Assembly: GCA_031260295.1 (NCBI GenBank)
Contig: JAIRKE010000028.1
Location: 62,001-126,000, forward strand
DNA: 64,000 nucleotides
Direction: 5' to 3'
From: Azonexus sp.
GTDB lineage: Bacteria > Pseudomonadota > Gammaproteobacteria > Burkholderiales > Rhodocyclaceae
Part shown: positions 48,427 to 59,033 of the stretch, one piece after another
Layout: every line of letters begins with the position of its first letter
Numbering within the stretch: position 1 is the stretch's first letter
The notes under the pieces: generated by a model
The model's database searches: none
Told to the model about the DNA's origin: nothing
Seen by the model: only the letters and a program-made list of their open reading frames with translations
Position numbers and translations under genes: made by a program

Positions 48427-48816
48427 TCAGTGATCCAGCATGTTGATGACGCCGTCGCGGCCGCCATCGCGGGTGCGTTGCAGCAGGACTTCCATGCCCT
48501 TGTCGCGATAAGTCAGGGCGCGCAACAGCATCGGCAGGTTGACCCCGGCCAGGCCCTCGACGCGGCCGGGTTCGAGCAGCTTGAGAGCGAGGTTCGACGG
48601 CGTTGCGCCGAATACGTCGGTCAGTACCAGCGCACCTTGGCCATTGTCGACCAGATCGAGCATCTGGCGGGCCAGCGGCAGCAGGTCGAGCGGATCGTCC
48701 TGGGCGGCGACGCCGAGCTGGTTGAGCTGCGCCGGGCGCTTGTTCAGCACGTGGCAGGTGTTCTGTACCAGCGCTTCGCCAAGGCTGCCGTGGGTAATGA
48801 GCAGGATTCCGATCAT
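48427..48816 (-). CDS. PTS EIIA component, mannose-type (PtsIIA-Man)
   Basis: The 129-residue product starts MIGILLITHGSLGEALVQNT with the phosphorylatable His 9, then VLTDVFGATPSNLALKLL and GVNLPMLLRALTYRD, the EIIA-Man fold. With HPr and EI but no EIIB or EIIC it is probably a regulatory phosphate acceptor. First gene of the PTS operon here. Confidence 0.9.
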   Translation of the reverse strand: MIGILLITHGSLGEALVQNTCHVLNKRPAQLNQLGVAAQDDPLDLLPLARQMLDLVDNGQGALVLTDVFGATPSNLALKLLEPGRVEGLAGVNLPMLLRALTYRDKGMEVLLQRTRDGGRDGVINMLDH

Positions 48817-48846
48817 GCGCGGGATTTTAACCCGAAGCCTGGGTGC

Positions 48847-48966
48847 TTACCGGCGGCCGATGCTCAGAATCCCGAGCACCACCAGCGCTGTACCGGCCGT
48901 CTGCGCCAGCGAGATCGACTCGCCGAGCAGCCACCACGCGAAGCCGATGGTCAGTATCGGCATGGT
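48847..48966 (-). pseudogene. EamA/DMT transporter C-terminal remnant
   Basis: A short minus-strand stretch reads MPILTIGFAWWLLGESISLA followed by TAGTALVVLGILSIGRR and a stop. This is the characteristic last two helices of an EamA drug/metabolite transporter (LGE..sl.q..G..lil.Gv). The other eight helices are missing; upstream codons are not transporter-like. I infer a decayed gene. The rest of 48967-49147 holds no gene. Confidence 0.55.
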
Positions 48967-49147
48967 GCCGCGCTCGGCGGTGCCGGCGGCGACCGCTCTG
49001 CTCATGCATCTGGCCGGCAAGGGCATGGTCGGCAGTGGTGCACCGGTCAATATCCGATAAATACGCTGGATTCAACTGATTTGCCCGTGGCATGATCGCA
49101 CCATTGGCCAGGGAACAGGCCATGAAAATGATTTTGAGGGGAACTGG

Positions 49148-49555
49148 ATGTCTTTCATGCCGTGGACGGATGCCTTTGTTTTGGGCATCGAAACCATCGA
49201 CCAGCAGCACCACTGGCTGGTCGACGCCACCAACCGCCTGCACGCGGAAATCAGCAAGCCCGAGCCACAGCGCGCCGTGCTCGGAGAAATCCTCGAAGGG
49301 CTCGTCGATTACACGATGAATCACTTCGTGCTCGAAGAAGAGTTGTTTCAGCGCCTGGGCTACAGCGAAACGGCGGCGCACAAGGCCGAGCATGACGCCT
49401 TCACCGCCACGGCGATGGACTTGTTGCTAAGGTTCGAGGCTGGCGAAAACATCGGTACCCCGATGCTCGATTTCCTCAAGGAGTGGCTACAGCACCACAT
49501 CCTCCAGGTCGACCGCGCCTACGCCCCGTTCCTGATCGCCGCCGGCGTACGTTGA
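49148..49555 (+). CDS. Bacteriohemerythrin
   Basis: The 135-residue product has the di-iron hemerythrin pattern: TIDQQHHWLVDATNRLH, NHFVLEEELFQRLG, HKAEHDAF and WLQHHILQVDRAYAPF. It reversibly binds oxygen and may store or deliver it, or sense it, in the cytoplasm. It is monocistronic and convergent with ilvE (13-bp gap). A second hemerythrin-like gene of a different type is at 54634-55164. Confidence 0.92.
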   Translation: MSFMPWTDAFVLGIETIDQQHHWLVDATNRLHAEISKPEPQRAVLGEILEGLVDYTMNHFVLEEELFQRLGYSETAAHKAEHDAFTATAMDLLLRFEAGENIGTPMLDFLKEWLQHHILQVDRAYAPFLIAAGVR

Positions 49556-49568
49556 ACCGCCCGCCGCG

Positions 49569-50483
49569 CTAGACGCGGCTCAGCCAATCGGCGTGCCGTT
49601 CGTCCTCGCCGCGCGCGCAGGCGAAGAAGGCCTGTTGCAGGCGGCGCGTTACGGCGCCCGGGTGGCCGTCGCCGATGCGCCGGCGATCGACCTCGACCAC
49701 CGGCGTGATTTCGGCGGCGGTGCCGGTCAGGAATACCTCGTCGGCGCAATACAGTTCGTCACGGGTGATGCGCTTGCTGCGCACCGCCAGCCCAAGCTCG
49801 GTGGCCAGCGTGCACACCGTGCGCCGGGTGATGCCGTCGAGCGCCGACGTGGTTTCCGGCTGCAGCAGTTCGCCGTCGCGGACCAGGAACAGGTTTTCGC
49901 TGGAGCCCTCGGCAACGTAGCCTTCGGTGTCGAGCAGTAGCGCCTCGTCGTAGCCGTCGCGCCTCGCCTCGCGTACCGCGAGGATGGAATTGGCGTACAT
50001 CGAGATGGCCTTGGCCCGGCACATCTGCACGTTCGGATGGTGCCGGGCGTAGGACGAGACGCGCACACGGATGCCCTCGTCGAGCGCCTGGCCGCCGAGA
50101 TAGGCGTCCCATGCCCAGGCTGTCACCGCCAAATGTGTCGCCGCTCCGGCCGGGTCGACGCCCAGTTTCTCGGGGCCGAGAAAGACCAGCGGCCGGATGT
50201 AGGCGCTCGCCAAGTGGTTGCGCGTCACTGCCTCGCGGCAGGCTTGAGCCAGCGTGGCGTGGTCGAATGGCAGATCGATGGCCAGGATGTGCGCCGAGTC
50301 CTCCAGCCGCCGCAAATGCTCGGCGAGCCGGAAGATGGCCGGGCCACCGGCCGTGGCGTAGGCGCGCAGGCCCTCGAAGCAGCCGTAGCCGTAATGCAGG
50401 GTATGGCTCAGCACGTGTACCTTTGCCTCGCGCCAGGGTAGCCACTGCCCGTCCAACCAGATGAAACCATCGCGGTCTTGCAT
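49569..50483 (-). CDS. ilvE: Branched-chain amino acid aminotransferase
   Basis: IlvE makes leucine, isoleucine and valine from their keto acids with PLP. The 304-residue product has VLSHTLHYGYGCFEGLRAY, YIRPLVFLG, MCRAKAISMYANSILA with the PLP lysine, and GYVAEGSSENLFLVRDG. The ATG at 50483 follows GAGGAGAACATC, a strong site, and is preferred to the ATG at 50504. Confidence 0.94.
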   Translation of the reverse strand: MQDRDGFIWLDGQWLPWREAKVHVLSHTLHYGYGCFEGLRAYATAGGPAIFRLAEHLRRLEDSAHILAIDLPFDHATLAQACREAVTRNHLASAYIRPLVFLGPEKLGVDPAGAATHLAVTAWAWDAYLGGQALDEGIRVRVSSYARHHPNVQMCRAKAISMYANSILAVREARRDGYDEALLLDTEGYVAEGSSENLFLVRDGELLQPETTSALDGITRRTVCTLATELGLAVRSKRITRDELYCADEVFLTGTAAEITPVVEVDRRRIGDGHPGAVTRRLQQAFFACARGEDERHADWLSRV

Positions 50484-50704
50484 GATGTTCTCCTCAAAAT
50501 TCATGGAACAGCCGCCAGGGCGGCTGGCAAGGCGCGCCGGGTGGGCGCGGCGGCTCCAGGACGGCGCGGGCCGGGTTGGCGGGCTGTCGGCGGAAAGAAA
50601 CGGTGAGGAGAGAATGCGGCGGCTTCACGGCAGGCTCAAACGAATTGACGCCGCATGAAATGAATTTATTTCATGTTACCCAGCGCCGCTGGCGGCCGGC
50701 CGGT
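50484..50704. promoter_or_regulatory. ilvE leader region with hairpins
   Basis: 221 bp without a supported gene. CAGCCGCC-AG-GGCGGCTG (50509-50526) forms an 8-bp hairpin close to the ilvE ribosome site. CATGAAAT...ATTTCATG (50654-50675) is a near-perfect 22-bp palindrome, a possible operator. A 14-codon plus-strand frame with a ribosome site (from 50614) is too short to support. Confidence 0.4.
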
Positions 50705-51574
50705 TCAGAATTCGGTGCGGGCGCCCTGCACCAGCCAGCGGATAAAGGCCATCGCCGCCGGCCGTTCCTGGATCGCAGGTGGCGCGACGATGTAGAAGCT
50801 ACGGTCGGGACAATCCGCGGCGAAAGGACGGGCGAGGCGGCCGGCGGCCAGGTAGGGGGCGGCGAGGCTGGCGGCCATCAACGCCACGCCGTGGCCGGCG
50901 ACGGCGCCTTCGAGCATCAGCCGGGCGTCTTCATAGAGCGGGCCGTGCGCCGGCTCGTCGCGCTTGAGGCCGGCGGCGGCGAACCAGCGCGACCAGGACA
51001 GCAGCGGGTGGCGCAGCAGGCGCTGGCGATCGAGATCGGCCGGCGTTTTCAACTGCTCGGCCAAGGCCGGGCGACATACCGGGAAAATGTGCTCTTCAAA
51101 CAGTTTCCAGGCGAGCAAGCCGGGCCATTCCTCCTCGCCGTAGCGCACGCCGATGTCGGCCTCGCCGGCGAGCAGCGGGCCAAGGCTGGTGGCGCTGCCG
51201 ATGACGAATTCGAGATCGGGATGTTGTTCCTGATAGGTGGCGATGTGGCCGACCAGCCACTGGCTACCGATTGCCGGCGCCACCGACAGGCGTAAGCGCT
51301 CGCGCCGTGGGGCGCGCAGCAGGGCACTGGCTTCGTCGAGGCGGAACAGGCTGTCGCGGACCACGGCCAGGTAGCGGCGGCCGGCTGCCGTCAGCCTAAC
51401 GGTACGGTGGCGGCGCTCGAACAGCGGCTGGCCGAGGTGGGTTTCGAGCAGGCGGATGCGGTGGCTGATCGCCGACGGCGTCAAATGCAGGGCTTCGGCG
51501 GCGGCGAGAAAGCTGCCCAGGCGGGCGGCGGCCTCGAAGGCCGGCAGGGCGTGGAGCGGGGGCAGGTCGCGCAT
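50705..51574 (-). CDS. LysR family transcriptional regulator (GcvA-like)
   Basis: The 289-residue product has an N-terminal winged helix (LPAFEAAARLGSFLAAAEAL, then LTPSAISHRIRLLETHLGQP) and a C-terminal effector domain (LRLSVAPAIGSQWLVGHI, GEADIGVRYGEEEWPGL). The layout is that of the GcvA/AmpR branch. The gene upstream, on the same strand, is a HerA-like ATPase; the target genes are unknown. Confidence 0.88.
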   Translation of the reverse strand: MRDLPPLHALPAFEAAARLGSFLAAAEALHLTPSAISHRIRLLETHLGQPLFERRHRTVRLTAAGRRYLAVVRDSLFRLDEASALLRAPRRERLRLSVAPAIGSQWLVGHIATYQEQHPDLEFVIGSATSLGPLLAGEADIGVRYGEEEWPGLLAWKLFEEHIFPVCRPALAEQLKTPADLDRQRLLRHPLLSWSRWFAAAGLKRDEPAHGPLYEDARLMLEGAVAGHGVALMAASLAAPYLAAGRLARPFAADCPDRSFYIVAPPAIQERPAAMAFIRWLVQGARTEF

Positions 51575-51613
51575 GGTCAGGCTTTTTCGGAATGGCTCGC
51601 CCTGCCGTGGCAG

Positions 51614-53233
51614 CTAGCGCTTTCCGCCGAGGATGGAGCCGAGCACGCCGCGCAGGATCTGCTTGCCGAATTCGCGGCCGACGGTGCCGGCGGCACCGCG
51701 GGCGGCGCTCTTGGCCGCCGATTCGAGTACGCCTTCGCGCTTGCCGCCGCGCGGGCCGGTGCTGCCGAGCAGAATGTCGCTGAGACCGCCGAGCAGACCG
51801 CCGCCGCTTTCCTGCGCCGTCGGAGGGCTTTGCCGCGGCTGCGGGGTGGGTGCCGGCCGGGGCGCGCCGGTGCTGTTGCTCCAGGTATTCGGATCGGGTG
51901 CCGCCGGGGGCGGCGGAATGGCGCCGGGGCCAGCCGGCTTGGGAGCCGCTTTGGCTGCTGACTCGCCGCGCAGGGCCTCATAGGCCGAGTAGCGGTCGAT
52001 GGCCTGGCCGTAGGTGGCGAGCAGCGGCGAGGCCTGGATCATGGTCTGCCGTTCGGTGGTGGTCAGTGGTCCGAGGCGCGAGGCGGGTGGGAAGATGAAG
52101 GCGCGTTCGACGATGTTGGGCCGGCCCTTGTCGTCGAGGAAGGAAACCAGGGCCTCGCCAACGCCTAGTTCGGTGATGGCGGTGGCGGCGTTGAACTTGG
52201 GATTGGCGCGCATGGTCTGGGCAGCCGCCTGCACCGCCTTTTGGTCACGCGGGGTGAAGGCGCGCAAGGCGTGTTGGACGCGGTTGCCGAGCTGGCCGAG
52301 GATTTTTTCTGGGACGTCGAGCGGGTTCTGCGTGACGAAGAAAACGCCGACGCCCTTCGAGCGGATCAGGCGTACTACCTGCTCGACCTTGTCGACCAGC
52401 GCCTGCGGCGCGTCGGTAAACAGCAGGTGGGCCTCGTCGAAGAAGAACACCAGTTTGGGCTGGTCGAGGTCGCCGGCTTCCGGCAGCCGTTCGAACAGTT
52501 CGGACAGCAGCCAGAGCAGGAAGGTGGAATACAGCGCCGGGGCGTTGATCAGCTTTTCGGCGGCGAGCACGTTGATGACGCCGCGACCATTGGCATCGAC
52601 CCGCATCAGGTCGGCAATGTCGAGCATCGGCTCGCCGAAGAAAATGTCGCCGCCCTGTTCTCCTAGTGTCAGCAGGCCGCGCTGGATGGCGCCGATCGAG
52701 GCGGTGGTGATGTTGCCGTACTCGGTCCTGAACTGCGCGGCGTTGTCGCCGACATGCTGGACCATGGCGCGCAGGTCTTTCAGATCGAGCAGCAGCAGGC
52801 CCTGGTCGTCGGCGATCTTGAACACCAGTTGCAGCACGCCGGTCTGGGTATCGTTGAGATTGAGCAGACGGGCCAGCAGCAATGGTCCCATGTGGGAGAT
52901 GGTGGCCCGTACCGGCACCCCGCCCTGGCCGAAGACATCCCAGAAGGCGACCGGGTTGGCGTAGGGCTGGAAGCCGTCCAGCCCGAGTTCGGCGACGCGC
53001 TGCAGCAGTTTCTCCGACGGCTGGCCGGCGGTGGCCATGCCCGACAGGTCGCCTTTGACGTCGGCCATGAACACCGGCACGCCGATGGATGACAGGCGCT
53101 CGGCCATCGACTGCAAGGTCACCGTCTTGCCGGTGCCGGTGGCGCCGGTAATCAGGCCGTGGCGGTTGGCCATCTGTGGCAGCAGGGCCGGGTAGCCCTC
53201 TTCGGACTTGGCGAGGTACAGGGGGGCGGACAT
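51614..53233 (-). CDS. HerA-like helicase/ATPase, DUF853 family (YjgR-like)
   Basis: The 539-residue product has Walker [13 protein letters not shown] near residue 30, [11 protein letters not shown], Walker [14 protein letters not shown] and the [20 protein letters not shown] motif of the FtsK-HerA superfamily. The C-terminus is Pro/Gly-rich then basic. DUF853 proteins are hexameric ATPases of unknown role. It is divergent from yebC. Confidence 0.88.
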   Translation of the reverse strand: MSAPLYLAKSEEGYPALLPQMANRHGLITGATGTGKTVTLQSMAERLSSIGVPVFMADVKGDLSGMATAGQPSEKLLQRVAELGLDGFQPYANPVAFWDVFGQGGVPVRATISHMGPLLLARLLNLNDTQTGVLQLVFKIADDQGLLLLDLKDLRAMVQHVGDNAAQFRTEYGNITTASIGAIQRGLLTLGEQGGDIFFGEPMLDIADLMRVDANGRGVINVLAAEKLINAPALYSTFLLWLLSELFERLPEAGDLDQPKLVFFFDEAHLLFTDAPQALVDKVEQVVRLIRSKGVGVFFVTQNPLDVPEKILGQLGNRVQHALRAFTPRDQKAVQAAAQTMRANPKFNAATAITELGVGEALVSFLDDKGRPNIVERAFIFPPASRLGPLTTTERQTMIQASPLLATYGQAIDRYSAYEALRGESAAKAAPKPAGPGAIPPPPAAPDPNTWSNSTGAPRPAPTPQPRQSPPTAQESGGGLLGGLSDILLGSTGPRGGKREGVLESAAKSAARGAAGTVGREFGKQILRGVLGSILGGKR

Positions 53234-53393
53234 GGCGGCAGGCTCCTCGGAAAATTTATCCAGTCATTCTAGCGCCCGGGCGCCGGGCCGGGCGCATCCG
53301 CCGGGCAGCGATATGGGTAGTGATGCGGGCCTGACGGGAAGCCGCCGGATGGGTAAAATTCCGGCTTCTTCGTTATCTGCATTCGGGAGCATC

Positions 53394-54119
53394 ATGGCCG
53401 GTCACTCCAAATGGGCCAACATCCAGCACCGTAAAGGCCGCCAGGACGAGAAGCGCGGCGCGGCTTTCTCCAAGATTGCCAAGGAAATCACCGTCGCCGC
53501 CAAAATGGGCGGTGGCGACATCGGCTTCAACCCGCGCCTGCGCGTTGCCGTCGACAAGGCCAAGGCCAGCAACATGCCCAAGGACAAGATCGATACCGCG
53601 ATCAAGAAGGGCACCGGCGAACTCGAAGGCGTCGATTACGTCGAGATTCGCTACGAGGGCTACGGCATCGGCGGCGCGGCGATCATGGTCGACTGCCTGA
53701 CCGATAACAAGACGCGTACCGTCGCCGAAGTGCGTCATGCTTTCAGCAAACACGGCGGCAACATGGGCACCGACGGTTGCGTTGCCTTCCAGTTCAAACA
53801 CTGCGGCCAGTTGATCTTCGCGCCCGGCACCGACGAGGCGGCGCTGATGGATGCTGCCATCGAAGCCGGCGCCGAGGACGTGGCGAGCAACGACGATGCT
53901 TCCATCGAAGTCATCACCAGTCCAGCCGATTTCATCGCCGTCAAGGACGCGCTGGAAGCCGCCGGTTTCACGCCGGAATTCGCCGAGGTGACGATGAAGC
54001 CGGAGAGCGAGAACCTGTTTGCCGGCGAGGACGCGGTAAAAATGCAGAAGCTGCTTGATGCGCTGGAAAACCTCGACGATGTGCAGGAAATCTACACCAC
54101 GGCGGTGATGGACGAATAA
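53394..54119 (+). CDS. yebC: YebC/PmpR family (TACO1-like) protein
   Basis: The 241-residue product begins [20 protein letters not shown] and has the three-domain YebC layout ([53 protein letters not shown]). YebC proteins bind DNA as regulators or help ribosomes pass difficult peptide stretches. It lies upstream of ruvCAB, its usual neighbours, but with two other genes inserted between. The ATG at 53394 is fixed by the conserved N-terminus. Confidence 0.95.
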   Translation: MAGHSKWANIQHRKGRQDEKRGAAFSKIAKEITVAAKMGGGDIGFNPRLRVAVDKAKASNMPKDKIDTAIKKGTGELEGVDYVEIRYEGYGIGGAAIMVDCLTDNKTRTVAEVRHAFSKHGGNMGTDGCVAFQFKHCGQLIFAPGTDEAALMDAAIEAGAEDVASNDDASIEVITSPADFIAVKDALEAAGFTPEFAEVTMKPESENLFAGEDAVKMQKLLDALENLDDVQEIYTTAVMDE

Positions 54120-54146
54120 ACGGTGATGCGCCGGCAAGGAACCCCG

Positions 54147-54623
54147 ATGATGAACCGATTCTTTCTGCTGGGCGCGCTAGGCGTTGCCCTGAGCCTGCCG
54201 GTGGCGGCCACGGAACTCTCCTGTCCCGACCTGGCGACCCTGGTGCAGGTCAATGGCTGCCCGACCGAGGAGGAGTTGCAATACACCTATGTCGGTTATT
54301 GCAGCGACAACGCCAAGGCCTATGGCAACCAGATGGACCCCTGCGCCGACTACGCCGATTATCGCAAGCTGAAGAATCTGGCGCTGTGGGAATCGGCCGA
54401 CGGCCAATTCACTGGCTATCTTTCCTGCGATCTGCCCGAGGCAGAGTGGCGAACACAGAAGCCAACCGGCATCGCGCTGGCCATGCAGGGCAAGATTACC
54501 AAGGTGGTTTGCAGTTATCCGCAAAGCATCAAGCTCACCTACCGCAGCCGCGAAACCTGCACCGTGGCGGATGCCAAGGCTTGCGCCGACAACGCCGCCG
54601 CCTGTCGCGCCACCTGTAACTGA
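54147..54623 (+). CDS. Secreted cysteine-rich protein, unknown function
   Basis: The ~158-residue product has a signal peptide (FFLLGALGVALSLPVAATEL) and a mature part with about ten cysteines spread through it (ELSCPDL, NGCPTEE, GYCSDN, DPCADY, LSCDLP, VVCSYP, ETCTVADAKACADNAAACRATC). Such even spacing suggests several disulfides in the periplasm. I chose the ATG at 54147, 11 bases after AAGGA. I recognise no family. It follows yebC closely. Confidence 0.7.
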   Translation: MMNRFFLLGALGVALSLPVAATELSCPDLATLVQVNGCPTEEELQYTYVGYCSDNAKAYGNQMDPCADYADYRKLKNLALWESADGQFTGYLSCDLPEAEWRTQKPTGIALAMQGKITKVVCSYPQSIKLTYRSRETCTVADAKACADNAAACRATCN

Positions 54624-54633
54624 CCAGCAAAAA

Positions 54634-55164
54634 TTAGCCGGTGTAGAGCGGGTACAGCGTCCCTTCCTCGCGCTCGATGCGGCTCACCAGCACCTTGCCG
54701 ATGCCGGCCAGATCGTGGGCAAAGGCCGCAGCCAGTTCAGGATGCGTGGCGAGTTCCTCATACTTGAGGAGAAAGCTGATCACCGCCTTGCCGATGCCGT
54801 CCATTTCATGGCGGAACTCGTGGATCAGCGAGTAGGTCGAGGGATCGTCGGCGAACAGGTGTTCAAGATAGACGTAGAGGCGGATATTTTCGGTCAGCAG
54901 GTGGCCCTGCAAGGCGGTGCGGAAGGCCTCGAGTCGTTCGGCAGCAGCCGCCACGTCGCCCTGCGCGGCGGCATGGCTCGTTTCGCCGAACAGGCTGAGC
55001 AGCAAGTGATGGTCGCCGGTCAACTTGTCGATGAGTTCCGGGTGAAAGCGAATATTCGTGCCTGGGGCGACCAATCCCTCCTGTACTGCGACCGGCGACG
55101 CCTCGACGGTCGGCTCATGGCGTTGGCCGAATAGCAGATTGAACAGCTGCTTGAATATAGACAT
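54634..55164 (-). CDS. Hemerythrin HHE-domain protein
   Basis: The 176-residue product has an N-terminal amphipathic stretch (MSIFKQLFNLLFGQRHEP) and a helical domain with LTGDHHLLLSLFGE, ALQGHLLTENIRLYVYLEHL, HEFRHEMDGIGKA and REEGTLYPLY. The histidine and glutamate spacing resembles HHE/hemerythrin-like iron proteins such as those linked to regulator-of-sigma-D (Rsd) folds. It is convergent with the Cys-rich gene. A TGTGCACTGCACA palindrome lies upstream. Confidence 0.72.
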   Translation of the reverse strand: MSIFKQLFNLLFGQRHEPTVEASPVAVQEGLVAPGTNIRFHPELIDKLTGDHHLLLSLFGETSHAAAQGDVAAAAERLEAFRTALQGHLLTENIRLYVYLEHLFADDPSTYSLIHEFRHEMDGIGKAVISFLLKYEELATHPELAAAFAHDLAGIGKVLVSRIEREEGTLYPLYTG

Positions 55165-55189
55165 GACAGCACCCCCCGCGCACAAGAAC

Positions 55190-55202
55190 TGTGCACTGCA
55201 CA
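55190..55202. promoter_or_regulatory. Palindrome TGTGCACTGCACA
   Basis: A perfect 13-bp palindrome 26 bp upstream of the HHE-domain gene, in the 124-bp divergent spacer to ruvC. Probably an operator for one of the two; the regulator is unknown. Confidence 0.4.
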
Positions 55203-55288
55203 CTATCCCTTGCCATCAGCAATGGCTTTAATCCGCATCAATTGCGCTTCTCGCAAACAGCGCACGCCGGGCCCCGTACAATGGCGCC

Positions 55289-55843
55289 ATGTCCGCCTCG
55301 CCTCCGAACGCTTTGCCCATCCGCCTGCTCGGCATCGATCCCGGCCTGCGGGTAACGGGATTCGGTGTCATCGAGAAGCACGGCAACCAATTGCGCTATG
55401 TCGCCAGCGGCTGCATCAAGTCGAACGACAAGCAGGGGTTGCCGGAGCGTATCGCTACACTATTTACCGGCATCGGCGAGGTGATCGCCACCTACCAGCC
55501 GGATCAGGCGGCGGTGGAGAAGGTGTTTGTCAACGTCAATCCGCAATCAACGCTGCTGCTTGGCCAGGCGCGCGGCGCGGCGATCAGCGCCCTGGTGCAT
55601 GGTGGCTTGCCGGTGGCCGAATACACCGCCTTGCAGGTCAAGCAGGCGGTGGTCGGGCAGGGTAAGGCGGCCACGGAACAGGTGCAGGCGATGGTTGTGC
55701 GCCTGCTTGGCCTGGCCGGCATGCCGGCCGCCGACGCCGCCGACGCGCTGGCCTGCGCCATTTGCCACGCGCACGGCGGGCAGGGGCTGGGCGCGCTGGC
55801 GACGGTGGGGTATCGCATTCGCGGCGGCCGGCTGATAGGATGA
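55289..55843 (+). CDS. ruvC: Holliday junction endonuclease RuvC
   Basis: RuvC resolves Holliday junctions. The 184-residue product has [16 protein letters not shown] (first catalytic aspartate), [20 protein letters not shown] (catalytic glutamate), [11 protein letters not shown] and [13 protein letters not shown] (C-terminal aspartates). It precedes ruvA by 34 bp. Confidence 0.96.
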   Translation: MSASPPNALPIRLLGIDPGLRVTGFGVIEKHGNQLRYVASGCIKSNDKQGLPERIATLFTGIGEVIATYQPDQAAVEKVFVNVNPQSTLLLGQARGAAISALVHGGLPVAEYTALQVKQAVVGQGKAATEQVQAMVVRLLGLAGMPAADAADALACAICHAHGGQGLGALATVGYRIRGGRLIG

Positions 55844-55877
55844 TCGGCTGTTTGAACATACAGTATTCGGATTACCC

Positions 55878-56456
55878 ATGATTGGCAGACTCACTGGCCT
55901 GATCGCCGAAAAGAACCCGCCGCAGATCGTGCTTGACGTCGGTGGTGTCGGTTACGAGCTAGATGTGCCGATGAGCACCTTCTACAACCTGCCGGGCGCC
56001 GGCGAGCGGACGACGCTGCTGACCCACCTTGCGGTGCGCGAGGATGGCCATTTCCTCTACGGTTTTCTCAGCGAGGCGGAGCGTTTCGCTTTCCGCCTGT
56101 TGCTGAAGATTTCCGGCATCGGCGCGCGCACCGCGCTGGCGGTGCTGTCCGGCCTGTCGGTCGGCGACTTGGCGGCAGCCGTCGCCCGCCAGGAAATCGG
56201 GCGCCTGGTCAAGATTCCCGGCATCGGCAAGAAAACCGCTGAGCGCCTGCTGCTCGAACTGAAAGGCAAGCTGGCCGAGGTTGGCGGCGCGGCGCCCGGT
56301 GTTGCCGCCAGCGATGCCCGCGACGACGTTCTCAACGCCCTGCTGGCCCTCGGTTACAACGACAAGGAAGCGACGGCGGCGTTGAAGCAACTGCCGGCCG
56401 ACGTCGCCACCGCCGACGGCATCCGCCAGGCGCTCAAGCTGCTGTCCAAAGTCTGA
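55878..56456 (+). CDS. ruvA: Holliday junction helicase subunit RuvA
   Basis: RuvA binds the junction and loads RuvB. The 192-residue product has [38 protein letters not shown] and [20 protein letters not shown] (two helix-hairpin-helix motifs), and the flexible RuvB-binding domain III at the C-terminus. Its TGA overlaps the ATG of the next gene (TGATG). Confidence 0.97.
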   Translation: MIGRLTGLIAEKNPPQIVLDVGGVGYELDVPMSTFYNLPGAGERTTLLTHLAVREDGHFLYGFLSEAERFAFRLLLKISGIGARTALAVLSGLSVGDLAAAVARQEIGRLVKIPGIGKKTAERLLLELKGKLAEVGGAAPGVAASDARDDVLNALLALGYNDKEATAALKQLPADVATADGIRQALKLLSKV

Positions 56457-57510
56457 TGCTGGCCGAATTCGACCCCAAGCGGCTGGCGCAGATCGCGCTG
56501 GTGGTGCTGCTCATCGTCGGCTGCATCGCCGTGGTGTTGCCTTTTGTCGGCGCCATTCTGTTCGCCTTCGTGATCTGGATCTGCTCCTGGAATTTTTACT
56601 GCAACCGGTTGCTGCCGCGCCTGGGTGGCCGCCGTTCGCTCGGTGCCTCGCTGATGGTGCTGATCCTGACGCTGATCCTGATTCTGCCGACGTTCATTCT
56701 CGCTAGTTCGCTCGCCAGTGGCGCGGATGGCGTGATCGCCTTCATCAAATCCCACATCGACACTGGCCTGCCCGCGACTCCGCCGACCTGGCTGGCCGGA
56801 CTGCCGTTGATTGGCGACGATATCGATCGTTTCTGGCAGCAAATGGCGAGTGACCGCGAGGCGCTCAATGCCGCCCTCCGGCAATTGATCGTCCCGGCGC
56901 GTGGCCTGGTCCTCGCCGCCGCCGGCATCGCCGCCAATGGCCTGCTGCAGATGGTGCTGGTGCTGTTCGTTGCCTTCTTCCTGTTCCGGGATGGCGAGAT
57001 GTTCAGTCAGGCGCTGACCGTTGCTGCCAACAAACTGGGGGGCGAACTGGGGGCCGGCATGCTGGTCAGGGCGCACGACACCGTGTTCGGCGTCATGGTC
57101 GGTCTGGTCGGCACTGCCGCCGCCCAAGGGACGGTGGCGATTATTGGCTTCCTCATCGCTGGTGTTCCAGGGGCGATGGTGCTTGGTTTTGCCACCTTCT
57201 TCTTCTCGATAATGCCAGCCGTCGGTCCCCCGCTGATCTGGGGAGGAGTTGCCATCTGGCTGTACGGCGAGGGACAGACCGGCTGGGCGATCTTCATGGT
57301 GCTGTATGGCACGTTCGTCATCAGCGGTATCGATAACCTCATCAGACCGATTCTGATGGCCCGTGGTGCCGGCCTGTCGACCCTGCTGGTCGCGCTTGGC
57401 GTACTGGGCGGCGTGCTGGTGTCCGGCTTCATTGGCATCTTCCTCGGCCCGGTGCTGCTGGCCCTCGGCCAGATGCTGTTCACCCGCTGGATAGGCCAGG
57501 AACAGGCAAC

Positions 57511-57514
<4 letters not shown>
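56456..57514 (+). CDS. AI-2E family transporter (PerM/YdiK-like) inside the ruv operon
   Basis: The 352-residue integral membrane protein has about eight hydrophobic segments, including [39 protein letters not shown] (the conserved FRDG motif), [16 protein letters not shown] and [22 protein letters not shown]-2E proteins include a proven autoinducer-2 exporter and sodium/proton antiporters; this one cannot be assigned. Start and stop overlap ruvA and ruvB, so it is translationally coupled with DNA repair genes. Confidence 0.88.
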
Positions 57515-58584
<1,070 letters not shown>

Positions 58585-58595
58585 TAGGGCGCAGC

Positions 58596-58619
58596 TTGGT
58601 TGCCGAAACGCTGTTAGGC
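58596..58619 (+). repeat. attC-like right end 1 (GTTAGGC core)
   Basis: A 24-bp sequence, TTGG then TTGCCGAAACGCTGTTAGGC, recurs with three mismatches at 59008-59031. Both end in GTTAGGC, which fits the integron core site GTTRRRY. Each stands just before an AT-richer small ORF. I infer the left border of a gene cassette; the left half of a full attC cannot be paired by eye. Confidence 0.45.
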
Positions 58620-58652
58620 TGTCTATATACTTCGAGTTATAAGGCGTCTCTT

Positions 58653-58868
58653 ATGCCATCGCATTTTTGGTTGTGCCCGTCCTGCAACGAAGAAAATCCT
58701 CCGTTTACGGAGGTATGTCGGTCTTGTGAAAAAAACGCGCCACCGAACGCGCCACCGAACGTGCCGCACACTCGCGCCAATCTGACAGTCTTCAACTATT
58801 TGTTCATGGGCTTGGAGATATTTGTTCTGCTTGTTGTCATTGGTTTCATAACTCGCAGTTTCCACTAA
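58653..58868 (+). CDS. Zinc-ribbon membrane protein, unknown (cassette-like ORF 1)
   Basis: The 71-residue product has an N-terminal zinc ribbon, LCPSCNEENPPFTEVCRSCE (CxxC-x10-CxxC), a Pro/Asn linker (APPNAPPNVPH) and one C-terminal membrane helix (YLFMGLEIFVLLVVIGFIT). Base composition is clearly lower in GC than its neighbours. It lies between two GTTAGGC-ended repeats, like an integron cassette. No function is known to me. The ribosome site is weak, as often in cassettes. Confidence 0.65.
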   Translation: MPSHFWLCPSCNEENPPFTEVCRSCEKNAPPNAPPNVPHTRANLTVFNYLFMGLEIFVLLVVIGFITRSFH

Positions 58869-58886
58869 ACAATATCCCGCGAGCCC

Positions 58887-58997
58887 GGTTGGGGTGAGTG
58901 CAGCGAAGCCCAACGTAACAAACGCAAATGCGAAGCAAGAAATTCCAGTGTGGCGGCAAGGCTGGCGATGTTGAGCTTCGCTGCGCTTACCCCAACC
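58887..58997. repeat. Palindromic repeat GGTTGGGGTRAGYGCAGCGA, 28-bp arms
   Basis: Arms at 58887-58914 and 58970-58997 match as inverted repeats in 25 of 28 bases, ending AGCGAAGCYCAAC. The 55-bp centre is unpaired. Such GTTGGG...CCCAAC palindromes are common dispersed elements in betaproteobacteria; here it also occupies the place where an attC stem would be. It separates the two cassette-like ORFs. Confidence 0.55.
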
Positions 58998-59007
58998 TAT
59001 GAGCTGT

Positions 59008-59031
59008 TTGGTTGCTGAAACGTCGTTAGGC
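59008..59031 (+). repeat. attC-like right end 2 (GTTAGGC core)
   Basis: The second copy of the 24-bp repeat (21 of 24 identical to 58596-58619), ending GTTAGGC at 59025-59031, two bases before the next ATG (59034). That very short distance from core site to start codon is typical of integron cassettes. Confidence 0.45.
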
Positions 59032-59033
59032 AT

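Noticed and set aside
50614-50658. 14-codon plus-strand frame with a GAGGAG site
   Set aside because: Too short, no conserved feature, and no downstream gene on that strand for it to lead.
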